33,110 nucleotides of DNA from Halothiobacillus sp. 35-54-62 (GTDB lineage Bacteria; Pseudomonadota; Gammaproteobacteria; Halothiobacillales; Halothiobacillaceae): NCBI GenBank assembly GCA_002281295.1, contig NCFS01000034.1, forward strand, positions 1 through 33,110, in the 5' to 3' direction. Below, in pieces: positions 23,384-32,843 of this stretch. Numbering within the stretch: position 1 is the stretch's first letter; the number at the start of each line of letters is the position of its first letter. Under the pieces are notes generated by a model. That model made no database searches and was not told the origin of the DNA. It saw only the letters and a list, made by a program, of their open reading frames with translations. The position numbers and the translations under genes were made by a program.

Positions 23384-24522
23384 AGAAAGGTACCCCCATC
23401 CGCATGATTATCATGCTGCTGCTGGTCGCGTTAGTCTTCGGCGGCATTTATGGCTTCCAGCAATTTCGCAACCAAATGATCTCAAAGGCGATTCGCGGCG
23501 GCGGCATTCCGCCCCAAGCGGTATCAACCCTCGTAGTCGAGCCCTCGGAATGGCAGCTCACCGTGCAAGCCGTGGGTAATTTACGCGCCGCCCAAGCCAC
23601 TAACTTAGCCACCGAAGTGAGCGGCATTATCGACAAAATCCACTTTAAATCCGGCGATACCGTCAAAGCCGGTGCTGTGCTGTTAGAGCTGAATGCGGAC
23701 CCGCTCAAAGCGCAATTAGGCCAACTCAAAGCCTCGGCCGAATTGGCGCAGCAAAACCTGAATCGGGATCGGGCGCAGCTTAAAATCCAAGCGGTAAGCC
23801 AAGCCACCGTCGATGCCGATTTAGCGACCCTTAAAGGCGCGCAAGCCTTGGTTAATCAGCAAGAAGCGCTCATTGCGCAAAAAACCTTGGTAGCGCCCTT
23901 CGCGGGCAAATTGGGGATTCGGCAGGTGGATTTAGGCGAGTTTTTACCCGCTGGCACGAATGTGGTAAGCCTGCAAAAACTCGACCCCATGTATTTAGAT
24001 TTCACCGTGCCACAAACCGAATTAGCACTCATCAAAATTGGCGAATCTATTACGCTCAAAACCGATGCAATCCCTAATAAAACGTTTACCGGCAAGGTGC
24101 AAGCCATCGAGCCCCAAGTGAACACCGCTACGCGCAATATTACCGTGCGGGCCGAAGTGGCCAACCCCAGCGGTGAATTACTGCCCGGTTTATTTGCCAC
24201 CGCCCAAGTTAACCAAGGGGGCGTGCAAAACTATTTAACGCTCCCCAGCACGGCGATTGCTTTTAATCCCTATGGCAGCACCGTATTTGTAGTTAATGAG
24301 GGCGGCAAAGATGAATCCGGCAAGCCCAAGCTCACCGTCGAGCAGCGCGTTGTTACAACCGGTGCCACGCGGGGCGATCAAATTGCGGTGCTCACAGGCA
24401 TTAAAGCCGGTGAAACCATTGTGACTGCTGGCCAGTTAAAACTGCGCAATGGCTCACCCGTGTTTATTAATAATCAGATTCAGCCGAGCAATAATCCGCA
24501 CCCCGAGGTTAAAGATCAATGA
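23380..24522 (+). CDS. RND efflux periplasmic adaptor (membrane fusion protein)
   Basis: This 380-residue HlyD-family adaptor has one N-terminal membrane anchor (MIIMLLLVALVFGGIYGFQQ, 9-28) and no lipobox. A split lipoyl domain follows (ATEVSGIIDKIHFKSGDTVKAGAVLLEL and TLVAPFAGKLGIRQVDLGEF), with an alpha-helical hairpin between (105-160). The beta-barrel and membrane-proximal domains include LDPMYLDFTVPQTELALIKIGE and VNTATRNITVRAEV. It overlaps the outer membrane factor gene by four bases (ATGA) and the permease start by four bases. The gene is intact although its permease is broken. Confidence 0.92.
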   Translation: MKKGTPIRMIIMLLLVALVFGGIYGFQQFRNQMISKAIRGGGIPPQAVSTLVVEPSEWQLTVQAVGNLRAAQATNLATEVSGIIDKIHFKSGDTVKAGAVLLELNADPLKAQLGQLKASAELAQQNLNRDRAQLKIQAVSQATVDADLATLKGAQALVNQQEALIAQKTLVAPFAGKLGIRQVDLGEFLPAGTNVVSLQKLDPMYLDFTVPQTELALIKIGESITLKTDAIPNKTFTGKVQAIEPQVNTATRNITVRAEVANPSGELLPGLFATAQVNQGGVQNYLTLPSTAIAFNPYGSTVFVVNEGGKDESGKPKLTVEQRVVTTGATRGDQIAVLTGIKAGETIVTAGQLKLRNGSPVFINNQIQPSNNPHPEVKDQ

Positions 24523-27456
24523 GTACGGCTTCTTCTTACGGATATTTTCGTATCCAAACCCGTACTCGCCACGGTGATTAGCTTGGTGCTTTTAGTGCTC
24601 GGGATTCGCTCGTTCGGCTTGCTGCCCGTGCTGCAATACCCGTTCACACAAAATGCGGTGGTCACCGTCACCACGGCCTACCCGGGTGCCGATGCCAATT
24701 TAGTCTCAAGCTTCATCACAACGCCGCTTGAAAATGCTATCGCGCAAGCCAATGGCATTGATTACATGACCTCCAGCAGCACGCAAGGCGTGAGTGTCAT
24801 CACTGTTAACTTAAAGCTCAATTATGAGCCCGATAGCGCGCTGACCGAGATCAACACCAAAGTTAACTCCGTATTAAATCAATTGCCGCCGCAAGCGCAA
24901 AAGCCCACTTTGGCGGTGAGTATCGGCCAAACAATTGATGCGATGTATATCGGTTTTTATAGCGATGTGCTGCAACCCAACCAGGTGACTGATTATGTAG
25001 TGCGCTCGATTCAACCCCGCTTGCAAGCGGTTGACGGGGTGCAAACTGCCGAAATTTTAGGCGCCAAAAACTTCGCCCTGCGCGCTTGGCTTAACCCCGA
25101 AAAACTCGCGGCGGTAGGCTTAACCGCAGCCGATATTTACACCACCATGGCGGCCAATAACTTTTTATCATCCAGCGGCCAAACCAAAGGCCAGATGGTG
25201 CAAATCAATTTAAGTGCATCCACGGCGTTAAAGAAAACAAGACAAGGGCTCGGTGGTGCGCTTAAAAGATGTCGCCAACGTCACCTTGGGTGCCGATGAT
25301 TACGATTCGAGCGTGTCTTTTGATGGCCGCAAAGCGGTTTATATTGGTATTCAGGTCGCCCCCGGCGCCAATTTGCTCGATGTGATTAAAAAAGTCCGTG
25401 CGCAAATGCCCGGCATCGAAGCAGAGCTGCCCACTGGCCTCAAAGCCAATATCGTGTATGACTCCACCAAATTTGTCGATTCATCCATCAATGAAGTGCT
25501 TAAAACGTTATTTGAAGCCGTCTTGATTGTGACCTTAGTGGTGTTTGTCTTCCTAGGCTCGTTCCGCTCGGTGCTGATTCCGGTAATCGCCATCCCCTTG
25601 TCACTTGTCGGCACCTTTGGCGTCATGCTGATGCTGGGGTATTCCATCAATCTGCTCACTTTGCTGGCCTTTGTGCTCGCCATTGGGTTGGTGGTCGATG
25701 ACGCAATTATTGTGGTAGAAAACATCAGCCGCCATTTAGAAGAAGGGCAAACGCCTTTCGATGCCGCCACCATGGCCGCGCGTGAACTGGCCTCACCCAT
25801 TATTTCCATGACGATCGTGCTCATCGCCGTGTATGTGCCCATCGGCTTTATGCAGGGGCTCACCGGGGCACTATTTACCGAATTTGCCTTTACCTTGGTT
25901 GGCGCCGTCACCATGTCGGCCATTATTGCCCTTACCCTGTCCCCCATGCTGGGCTCCAAATTGCTACGGGCGCCCAAAAAAGAAGGCGGCGGCTGGCAAG
26001 ATCATCTCGTGCTGTGGCTAGATCGGCAATTCACCCGCTTGCACCGAGCCTACCAGCGCAAACTGGATGGGGTATTAAATTATTTGCCGGTCGTGGGCGT
26101 GTTTATTGTCTTTATGTTGGGCGGGATTTACTTTTTGTATTCCACCTCAATGACTGAGCTTGCCCCGCAGGAAGACCAAGGCGTATTAATTTCAATCGCC
26201 TTTAATGCCCCGACCGCCACGCTCGAACAGCGCCAGTTATATGGCGATCAAGTGGTTAAAGATTTCCAAGGTTTTAAAGAAACCAACCATGTGTTTCAGC
26301 TCAACACCCCAACCCAGGTGATTAGCGGCATGGTGCTAAAACCCTGGGATGAGCGCACACAAACGGCCACCCAATTGCAACCGCAAGTGCAAAAAGAGCT
26401 AGGGCAAATTGCAGGCACGCAAAACGCGGTGTTCCAACCGCCCTCGCTGCCAGGTTCACGCGGCCTGCCCATTCAGTTTGTGATTACCACGACCGAACCC
26501 TTCGAGCAGCTCTTCACAGTGGCCAACAACTTCTTGCAAGAAGCATTGAAAACCGGTGATTTCATCTTTCGGCACTCTCGGCGATGCTGGGTGGCGGCTA
26601 TGTGAATTATTTCGAGCTCGATAGCCGCGCCTACAAAGTTATTCCGCAAGTGCAGCAAGAATACCGTTTGAATCCCGATCAGCTCAAATCGTATTACTTG
26701 CGCACATCTACTGGGGCGATGGTGTCGCTATCTACCGTGGCGCATATCAAAATGCACGTGCTGCCCGAAGCCATTAACCACTTCCAGCAGCTCAATGCCG
26801 CCACCATCCAAGGGGTGAATTTTCCCACCATTCCGCAAGGTTTGGCCTTAGAAAAACTCACACAATTGGCGAAAACCACCCTGCCCGTGGGCTATAACTA
26901 CGATTACTCCGGCCCCTCGCGCCAATTCGTGCAAGAATCCGGCGGCTTAGTGCTCACCTTCTTCTTTGCCATTTTGATTATCTACTTGGTGCTGGCTGCG
27001 CAGTTTGAAAGCTTCCGCGACCCCATCATCATCTTGGTATCTGTCCCCATGTCGATTGCGGGCGCGCTGATTTTCATTAACTTAGGCATTGGCCACGCCA
27101 CACTCAACATTTACACCGAAGTGGGCTTAGTCACCCTCATTGGTTTAATCTCCAAACACGGCATCTTGATCGTGGAATTCGCCAATAATCTGCAAAAAGA
27201 AGGCATGAGCAAACGGGCGGCTATTATTGAAGCCGCAGGCTTACGGCTAAGGCCCATTCTTATGACCACTTTCGCTATGGTGATTGGGGTATTTCCGCTC
27301 CTCACGGCCGTGGGTGCGGGTGCGGTGAGCCGCTTTGATTTAGGGTTAGTGATTGCCACCGGCTTAGGGATTGGCACCATTTTCACCCTATTTGTGGTGC
27401 CCAGTGTGTACATGATGTTGGGGCATGATTTGCATAAAACCGCCGCCGTTTTGTAA
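24519..27456 (+). pseudogene. RND efflux permease (HAE1 family), broken by three frame-disrupting lesions
   Basis: The three pieces read in order as one RND pump. (1) Near 24531-24537 one extra base puts ATG AGT ACG GCT TCT TCT out of frame with TDIFVSKPVLATVISLVLLV. (2) Near 25230-25240 about ten codons seem lost between STALK and KQDKGSVVRLKDVANV, with a frame change. (3) Near 26566-26572 about 30 codons seem lost between TGDFIF and SALSAMLGGGYVNYF, with another frame change. The remaining parts keep family motifs such as GLVVDDAIIVVENI (transmembrane helix 4 aspartates) and the C-terminal helices. The lengths of lost sequence are judged against remembered relatives. Sequencing error at any one site is possible; three together suggest decay. 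Confidence 0.85.
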
Positions 27457-27460
27457 TCAC

Positions 27461-27490
27461 AAAAAAACCCCACTCTAAAGTGGGGTTTTT
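27461..27490. terminator. Bidirectional intrinsic terminator between the efflux operon and the FecR gene
   Basis: CCCCACT (27468-27474) pairs with AGTGGGG (27479-27485) around CTAA, with seven A before and five T after. It serves both convergent units. Confidence 0.92.
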
Positions 27491-27516
27491 ATTGGAACGG
27501 CCACCCAAATACAAAA

Positions 27517-29121
27517 TTAAGGCAATAAATAGGGTCGTGTAATGGGCACACTGATTTTTTGTATTACAGCAGGCCCTTCGGTGCCATCGCTATCATCCAC
27601 TAACCGCAGGCTCAAATAAAAATCCCCCACGCCAAAACGCGGCATCACAATCTGGCCAGAATGGCTTTCGACGGCCGGCACCACCAAGGGCTGCATCGAA
27701 CGCTTTGCCGATAAACTCACCAAGTAATGCAAGCCTGCATCGGGTTTAGGCAAATCATAAGTTAAGCCATCGCTCGTAATTTGCATGGCGGCTTTCGTTA
27801 AATCGACTGCGGCAGGTGCGGGCTTGTAGGTAAAGGCAATGGGCGGGGTCCAGGGCCCTTGCGTTTTATCTAGGCTGGCCACCCGAAAAAATAGTGCGCC
27901 TACGGGCAAATCCGCATCCGGTGTAAAGTGGTTTGAGCGTACCTCAGCATCAAATAATGGATGAGTGAAATCAGCACTGGTCGCGATCTGAATGTGGCTT
28001 GCGGCCACATCAACAATTTGCCCCCAAGAAAATTGCGGGCGTGGGCTGCGCACAACCCCATCGGCACGCGGCTGATTCACCGGCGGAAAAAAAGGCCGCG
28101 CAAAAACAGTAAAGGGATGCAACGCCACATAGCCTTGCAAATCCAGTGCATCTAAGGCACTCAAACGCAGCACATAATCACCATTGGGCAGATCCGAAAA
28201 ATTCAGCGTCTTGCCCGTGCTGGATTTTGCCAATAGGACGGGCTCTGCCTGGGCTGCCGCGACGATCTGGCCATACCACGAGGCGGCCTTTTCCATAACG
28301 GGCAGTGGGAAGCGAATCGGCAGCTGCTCCACCCGTTGGGGCAACCCACCCACATCGGGCGCGGGCAACAAAGCCACCGGTGCTTGGGGGGCTTTGGCAT
28401 TTATTGAGAGGGATCCAAACCCTTGTTTGACATCGACTGTTTTGGTAGCGGCACGAAAAGCGATGGCACCGCTGAGCGTTTCTTCGCGGGTTGTTTGCCC
28501 ATCTACCCCCACACGAAACTCCGTGCCGCGCACAACCGCTTGCGCCGTTGGCGTAATGACGCGCAGGTTTTGATTCGATTGGCGTGCAGGATTATCCACA
28601 ATACCCAACCGCCCCTCTTTCAAGCGCAAGCGGGTATCAGCCATCAAGCCATTGGCATAGAGGCTTAAAGTGTCAAGCGCCAAAAGAGAGGCGGATTGCA
28701 CGGCAACCCGCGAGCCATTCGCCAATTCCACTACCGCATAACCTTCACTGGGGGTTTGAATCTCAGCACCAACGGCCAGCTTTTGCCCCACCGTGGCCGG
28801 TTGCCATGCCGCTTGGTCACCTGGGCGGAACGCCACCTTGCCCGTCAGTGCAATCAATTGGGCTGAGCTTGGCTCGTGTTTTAATAAATTTGCCGGAATC
28901 CGTAGCTGCGTCCCTGGGGGAATCATTTTCGGATCCGGAATCTGGTTATCCCGCTGGATTGGGCGCCAATTATTGGGTTGATTTAAGTAGGTTTGAGCGA
29001 TATCAATTAACGTATCACCCGGTCGTACGGTGTAAATCCAATCAGGCACGGCATCTGGGCTTGCCGCACTGACCGCACACGGCAATGCCAGCAAACACAA
29101 ACCAACCAGTGAATATTTCAT
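27517..29121 (-). CDS. Secreted LysM- and FecR-domain protein
   Basis: This 534-residue protein has a clear signal peptide (MKYSLVGLCLLALPCAVSA) and then a LysM domain (about 28-78: IYTVRPGDTLIDIAQTYLNQ to IPPGTQLRIP) expected to bind peptidoglycan. A FecR domain follows (about 105-215: GAEIQTPSEGYAVVELANGS, LRLKEGRLGIV, TPTAQAVVRGTEFRVGV). The C-terminal half has fibronectin-like beta repeats with PQFSWGQIVDVAASHIQIATS. This layout is common in proteobacterial envelope proteins of unknown role. There is no FecI sigma factor or TonB receptor beside it, so classical iron signalling is unlikely. It is a single gene with its own terminator. Confidence 0.85.
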   Translation of the reverse strand: MKYSLVGLCLLALPCAVSAASPDAVPDWIYTVRPGDTLIDIAQTYLNQPNNWRPIQRDNQIPDPKMIPPGTQLRIPANLLKHEPSSAQLIALTGKVAFRPGDQAAWQPATVGQKLAVGAEIQTPSEGYAVVELANGSRVAVQSASLLALDTLSLYANGLMADTRLRLKEGRLGIVDNPARQSNQNLRVITPTAQAVVRGTEFRVGVDGQTTREETLSGAIAFRAATKTVDVKQGFGSLSINAKAPQAPVALLPAPDVGGLPQRVEQLPIRFPLPVMEKAASWYGQIVAAAQAEPVLLAKSSTGKTLNFSDLPNGDYVLRLSALDALDLQGYVALHPFTVFARPFFPPVNQPRADGVVRSPRPQFSWGQIVDVAASHIQIATSADFTHPLFDAEVRSNHFTPDADLPVGALFFRVASLDKTQGPWTPPIAFTYKPAPAAVDLTKAAMQITSDGLTYDLPKPDAGLHYLVSLSAKRSMQPLVVPAVESHSGQIVMPRFGVGDFYLSLRLVDDSDGTEGPAVIQKISVPITRPYLLP

Positions 29122-29192
29122 AGCGGGACACCCTTAACTTTGATTAAAAAGAACGAGGCGCTTTGTCCCCCCAAGACTAAAACAACATAAAT

Positions 29193-30506
29193 CTACTGAC
29201 CGGTTAACCGGATAGGATCTAGCAACCGCTTAAGCTCCGCCTCGGGAATATCAGTCATTTCAAGCGCGACATCTAGGATGGCCCGTTGCTCGCGGTAGGC
29301 GCGTTTGGCAATTTTAGCGCCCAATTCGTAGCCAATCACGGGGTTTAAGGCCGTAACCAAAATGGGATTCATCCCTAAGGTGCGCATCGCATTAGAAAGC
29401 AAGCTTAACGATTGCAGCACATTATTGGCGATCAGCGGGAGCATCACATTTAATTCAAACAAACCCGATTGACCGGCCAGCGCGACCGATAAATCCAAGC
29501 CTTGAACCTGCGCGGCCACCATGGCCACCGCTTCAGGTACAACGGGGTTAACCTTACCGGGCATAATCGAGCTGCCCGGTTGCAAATCAGGCAAGCTAAT
29601 CTCACTTAAACCGGCCAAGGGGCCCGAATTCATTAAGCGCAAATCATTGGCAATTTTGGTGAGCACAATCGCCAATCCGCGCAGTGCGGCGGATAAGGCA
29701 ACCGGTTCATCTTGCGCCGATAATCCGGCAAATGCCCAGGGCATTAAACGATAGGATCCCCTCGTGGCTTGATTTAACGCCACAACAAAGGCTTGAGCAA
29801 AGCCTTCAGGTGCGTTAACGCCCGTACCCACCGCCGTGCCCCCTTGCGGCAAGGCGCGCATACGCTCAAGCGCTTGCTCAATGCCTAATTTGGCGCCCAA
29901 TAATTGATCAACATAAGCCATTAAGCTTTGATCAAACCGAATCGGCAAGGCATCCATCAAGTGCGTGCGACCCATCTTGGTCTGCCCGGCCAAGGCGGTT
30001 GCCTTGCGCTCAAGCGTGGCAATGAGATGCAAAAGCGCCGGCAAAAGCTGGTGACAGGCCAACTCAACCGCAGACACGCGAATGGTGGTGGGGATCACAT
30101 CATTTGAGCTTTGGCTCATGTTGACATGGTCATTGGGGTGCACCGCGAGCCCTGCCTTCGCGGCAAGGTTCGCAATCACCTCGTTGGCATTCATATTCGT
30201 ACTGGTGCCCGACCCTGTTTGATACACATCAATCGGGAAGGCATCACCGTGGTGCCCCGCCATAATCTCAGCACTGGCTGCGATAATCGCTTGACCAATA
30301 TCGACAGGCAGCACACCCAGCGCCCTATTGGCGTGCGCGCAGGCCGATTTAACCAGCGCCAGCGCGGCGATAAACTCGGCGGGCATTGGCTGCCCACTAA
30401 TGGGGAAATTTTCAATTGCCCGCTGGGTTTGCGCGCCCCAAAGGGCCTCACTCGGAATTAATACGGGCCCAATGCTGTCTGATTCTGTGCGAAAAGAGTC
30501 GGTCAT
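29193..30506 (-). CDS. fumC: Class II fumarate hydratase
   Basis: The product interconverts fumarate and malate in the TCA cycle without an iron-sulfur cluster. Visible signatures are SIGPVLIPSEALWGAQTQRA at the start, QTGSGTSTNMNANEVIAN, HPNDHVNMSQSSNDVIPT, KMGRTHLMDALPI (catalytic His region) and the SS-loop GSSIMPGKVNPVVPEAV. The 437 residues are slightly short of the usual 460 or so, and the C-terminus is compact. ATG 30506 follows GAAG; an upstream TTG at 30521 is less likely. It starts 17 nt after lpxA on the same strand, in the place where lpxB usually sits. Confidence 0.95.
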   Translation of the reverse strand: MTDSFRTESDSIGPVLIPSEALWGAQTQRAIENFPISGQPMPAEFIAALALVKSACAHANRALGVLPVDIGQAIIAASAEIMAGHHGDAFPIDVYQTGSGTSTNMNANEVIANLAAKAGLAVHPNDHVNMSQSSNDVIPTTIRVSAVELACHQLLPALLHLIATLERKATALAGQTKMGRTHLMDALPIRFDQSLMAYVDQLLGAKLGIEQALERMRALPQGGTAVGTGVNAPEGFAQAFVVALNQATRGSYRLMPWAFAGLSAQDEPVALSAALRGLAIVLTKIANDLRLMNSGPLAGLSEISLPDLQPGSSIMPGKVNPVVPEAVAMVAAQVQGLDLSVALAGQSGLFELNVMLPLIANNVLQSLSLLSNAMRTLGMNPILVTALNPVIGYELGAKIAKRAYREQRAILDVALEMTDIPEAELKRLLDPIRLTGQ

Positions 30507-30523
30507 AATGGGAATCTTCAAGA

Positions 30524-31291
30524 TTAACGGGCAATGCCGCGTTCGCTGGCACGAATAAAATCGAGCATTTGTTGCAAAGCAGGTTCATTTTCTGCGGCCT
30601 GTTCAAATTCAGCCCAAACCATGTCATCCCCTTGCTTTTTAACCAATTGACGAAAGCAACGATTAAGCAAGGTGATGGTTTCGGGTGAAAAATTACGCCG
30701 CCTGAGCCCTTCTTTATTTAAGCCAATGGAACGCGCACGCGCCCCATCCGCCATGACAAAAGGCGGCACATCTTTGGATAATTTACTAAAACCACCAATA
30801 AACGCATGCGCGCCAATGCGGCAAAACTGATGCGCGACAGCAAAACCGCCGAAAATCGCGTAATCGCCTACCGTCACATGACCCGCGAGCGAGGCTGCGT
30901 TGGCAAGAATGACATGATCCCCAATTTGGCAATCATGCGCGATGTGGGCATAAGCCATCACCAAGTTATCTGAACCTAACCGCGTTACCCCACCACCGCC
31001 TTCGGTACCCCGATGGATAGATGAAAATTCCCGAATCTGGTTTCGATCACCTATGTCCAATAGGGAATATTCACCCTGAAACTTGAGATCTTGCGGCACC
31101 TCGCCCACAACGGCGTGAGAAAAAATGCGGTTATCCTGACCAATCCGGCAGGGGCCTTTAATCACCGAGTGGCTATCAATCTGTGTATTGGCGCCAATTT
31201 CAACCGCGCCTTCAATCACAACGAATGGCCCCACGCGCACGGTAGAATCGAGCGTTGCTTCATGGGAAATAAGCGCGGTTGGATGAATCAC
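30524..31291 (-). CDS. lpxA: UDP-N-acetylglucosamine acyltransferase
   Basis: This enzyme does the first step of lipid A synthesis, moving an acyl chain from ACP to UDP-GlcNAc. The 255 residues start VIHPTALISHEATLDSTVRV and continue as a left-handed beta-helix of hexapeptide repeats (GPFVVIEGAVEIGANTQI and so on). The family loop FQGEYSLLDIGDRNQIREF and active-site segment MAYAHIAHDCQIGDHVILAN (catalytic His) are present. The C-terminal helical part holds GLNKEGLRRRNFSPETI. The start is GTG 31291, overlapping the fabZ stop by four bases with GGAAG upstream; an ATG at 31315 would add eight atypical residues. Confidence 0.96.
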   Translation of the reverse strand: MIHPTALISHEATLDSTVRVGPFVVIEGAVEIGANTQIDSHSVIKGPCRIGQDNRIFSHAVVGEVPQDLKFQGEYSLLDIGDRNQIREFSSIHRGTEGGGGVTRLGSDNLVMAYAHIAHDCQIGDHVILANAASLAGHVTVGDYAIFGGFAVAHQFCRIGAHAFIGGFSKLSKDVPPFVMADGARARSIGLNKEGLRRRNFSPETITLLNRCFRQLVKKQGDDMVWAEFEQAAENEPALQQMLDFIRASERGIAR

Positions 31292-31746
31292 GCGGCCACT
31301 TCCTTCGCAACACATTTAATCAATGCTTTAGCGGCCAACTCATCACCGACATGCGCTTCGCATTGAAAAATCCCCATCCCGCGAATCAGCCGTTTTAACT
31401 CCACCCGAATGGTGAGTTGATCACCGGGTTCCACGACCCGACGAAACGAGACCTCATCCAAGCCCACCAACATATATAAGGAATTGGGGTTAGGCGCGAT
31501 ACCTTGACTACTAAAGGCCAACACCCCAGTTGCTTGCGCCATGGCTTCGGTAATAAGCACGCCCGGCATTATCGGGCGAACTGGGAAATGACCTTGAAAA
31601 AAAGGCTCGTTAAACGTCACATTTTTGATCGCCACCAAGTATTCATTGGGCTCCCAATCAATGACACGATCAATCAATAAAAAGGGATACCGATGAGGCA
31701 AAAGATTCATAATCTCTTGAATCATAATTGTTTTTTTAGTTGTCAC
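31288..31746 (-). CDS. fabZ: 3-hydroxyacyl-ACP dehydratase
   Basis: The product dehydrates 3-hydroxyacyl-ACP in fatty acid synthesis and competes with LpxA/LpxD for the same substrate pool. The 152 residues include IMNLLPHRYPFLLIDRVIDW, the active-site PFFQGHFPVRPIMPGVLITEAMAQ (His and Glu of the hot-dog fold) and FRRVVEPGDQL. The start is GTG 31746, overlapping the lpxD stop by four bases with GAGGAAG upstream; ATG 31725 lacks a ribosome site. It is coupled to both neighbours. Confidence 0.96.
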   Translation of the reverse strand: MTTKKTIMIQEIMNLLPHRYPFLLIDRVIDWEPNEYLVAIKNVTFNEPFFQGHFPVRPIMPGVLITEAMAQATGVLAFSSQGIAPNPNSLYMLVGLDEVSFRRVVEPGDQLTIRVELKRLIRGMGIFQCEAHVGDELAAKALIKCVAKEVAA

Positions 31747-32810
31747 ACATCTTCCTCGTCCGGATTTTTAGCGGCATTGAATCGAAGTTCCAGAGCTTGA
31801 ACACGATGCGCTATTCGATCAAGTTGTTTAAATCGGGCGGCATTTTTATGCCAGCGCGTATTGGTATCAATCGGGGTGCCCGCTGAATACACGCCGGGTT
31901 GATGAATGGAGCGCGTCACCATCGACATGCCCGTGATATGCACGCCATCGGCCAAGGTTAGATGCCCCGCGAGCCCTACCCCGCCACCTAAAGTGCAATG
32001 TTTGCCCACAATGCTTGAGCCCGCCAAACCGGCGCAACCGGCAATCGCAGAGTGCGCACCAATTTCGACGTTATGGGCGATTTGAATCAAGTTATCTAAC
32101 TTCACCCCATCGGCGATCCGTGTATCATCCAGCGTGCCGCGATCAATGGTGGTATTCGCCCCAATATCCACATCATCTCCAATAATGACGCGGCCTAACT
32201 GCGGAACCCGACGCCAACGGCCATGATCACTCGCCAAACCAAACCCATCTGAACCAATAACAACGCCGGGCGCAATTAAGCAACGCGCACCAATCACACA
32301 ATCATCCAGCACCGTCACCCGTGCAACCAACTCCGTATCAACCCCAATGCATACATTTTGGCCTAATACGGAGCCAGAGCCGATCACCGCGCCCGCAGCA
32401 ATATGGCAGTCGGCACCGATAACCACTAAAGGCCCCACCGCGACATTTTCGGCGAGCTGCGCCGTTGGGTGAATAATTGCCGAGCGATCGATACCCAAAT
32501 AAGCATCTTGTCGCGGCCACATCCAAGCCACAATATCGATAAACGCAATCTGAGGATTTGGCACGAGGATTAACGTTGCCTGCGGAGGCATTAGACCCGT
32601 ATCTTGGGTTCGACACACAATAATGCCAGCTGAACACACCTTGGGATTAACCCCTCGACGTGGGCCACTAAAATAGGCCAAATCGCGCGCACCCGCAGAG
32701 GTGATTGAGGCCACACGATCAACACAACGATCTGGCGCGCCGATCAGTGTGGCGCCAACCTGTGCCGCAATGTCTGCGGCACAAAACCCTTCGGCGGGGG
32801 TACGGTGCAT
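31743..32810 (-). CDS. lpxD: UDP-3-O-acylglucosamine N-acyltransferase
   Basis: The third acylation-pathway enzyme of lipid A, 355 residues. The N-terminal uridine-binding domain (1-100) contains DRVASITSAGARDLAYFSGPRR. A hexapeptide-repeat beta-helix (about 105-310) follows, with GSDGFGLASDHGRWRRVPQLGRV, DDVDIGANTTIDRGTLDDT and the catalytic-His segment KLDNLIQIAHNVEIGAHSAI. A C-terminal helix ends the protein. It lies 33 nt behind skp and overlaps fabZ, in the conserved bamA-skp-lpxD-fabZ-lpxA order. Confidence 0.96.
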   Translation of the reverse strand: MHRTPAEGFCAADIAAQVGATLIGAPDRCVDRVASITSAGARDLAYFSGPRRGVNPKVCSAGIIVCRTQDTGLMPPQATLILVPNPQIAFIDIVAWMWPRQDAYLGIDRSAIIHPTAQLAENVAVGPLVVIGADCHIAAGAVIGSGSVLGQNVCIGVDTELVARVTVLDDCVIGARCLIAPGVVIGSDGFGLASDHGRWRRVPQLGRVIIGDDVDIGANTTIDRGTLDDTRIADGVKLDNLIQIAHNVEIGAHSAIAGCAGLAGSSIVGKHCTLGGGVGLAGHLTLADGVHITGMSMVTRSIHQPGVYSAGTPIDTNTRWHKNAARFKQLDRIAHRVQALELRFNAAKNPDEEDV

Positions 32811-32843
32811 TCAATCAACCAGCGGGGCGCGAAGGCTTAACCG

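Noticed and set aside
27517-29121. FecR protein as part of a FecI/FecR iron-signalling system
   Set aside because: It has a secretion signal and LysM domain, no cytoplasmic anti-sigma region, and no sigma factor or TonB receptor beside it.
29200-29211. 12-bp palindrome CCGGTTAACCGG
   Set aside because: It lies within the last codons of fumC, has no T run or loop, and probably follows from coding sequence.
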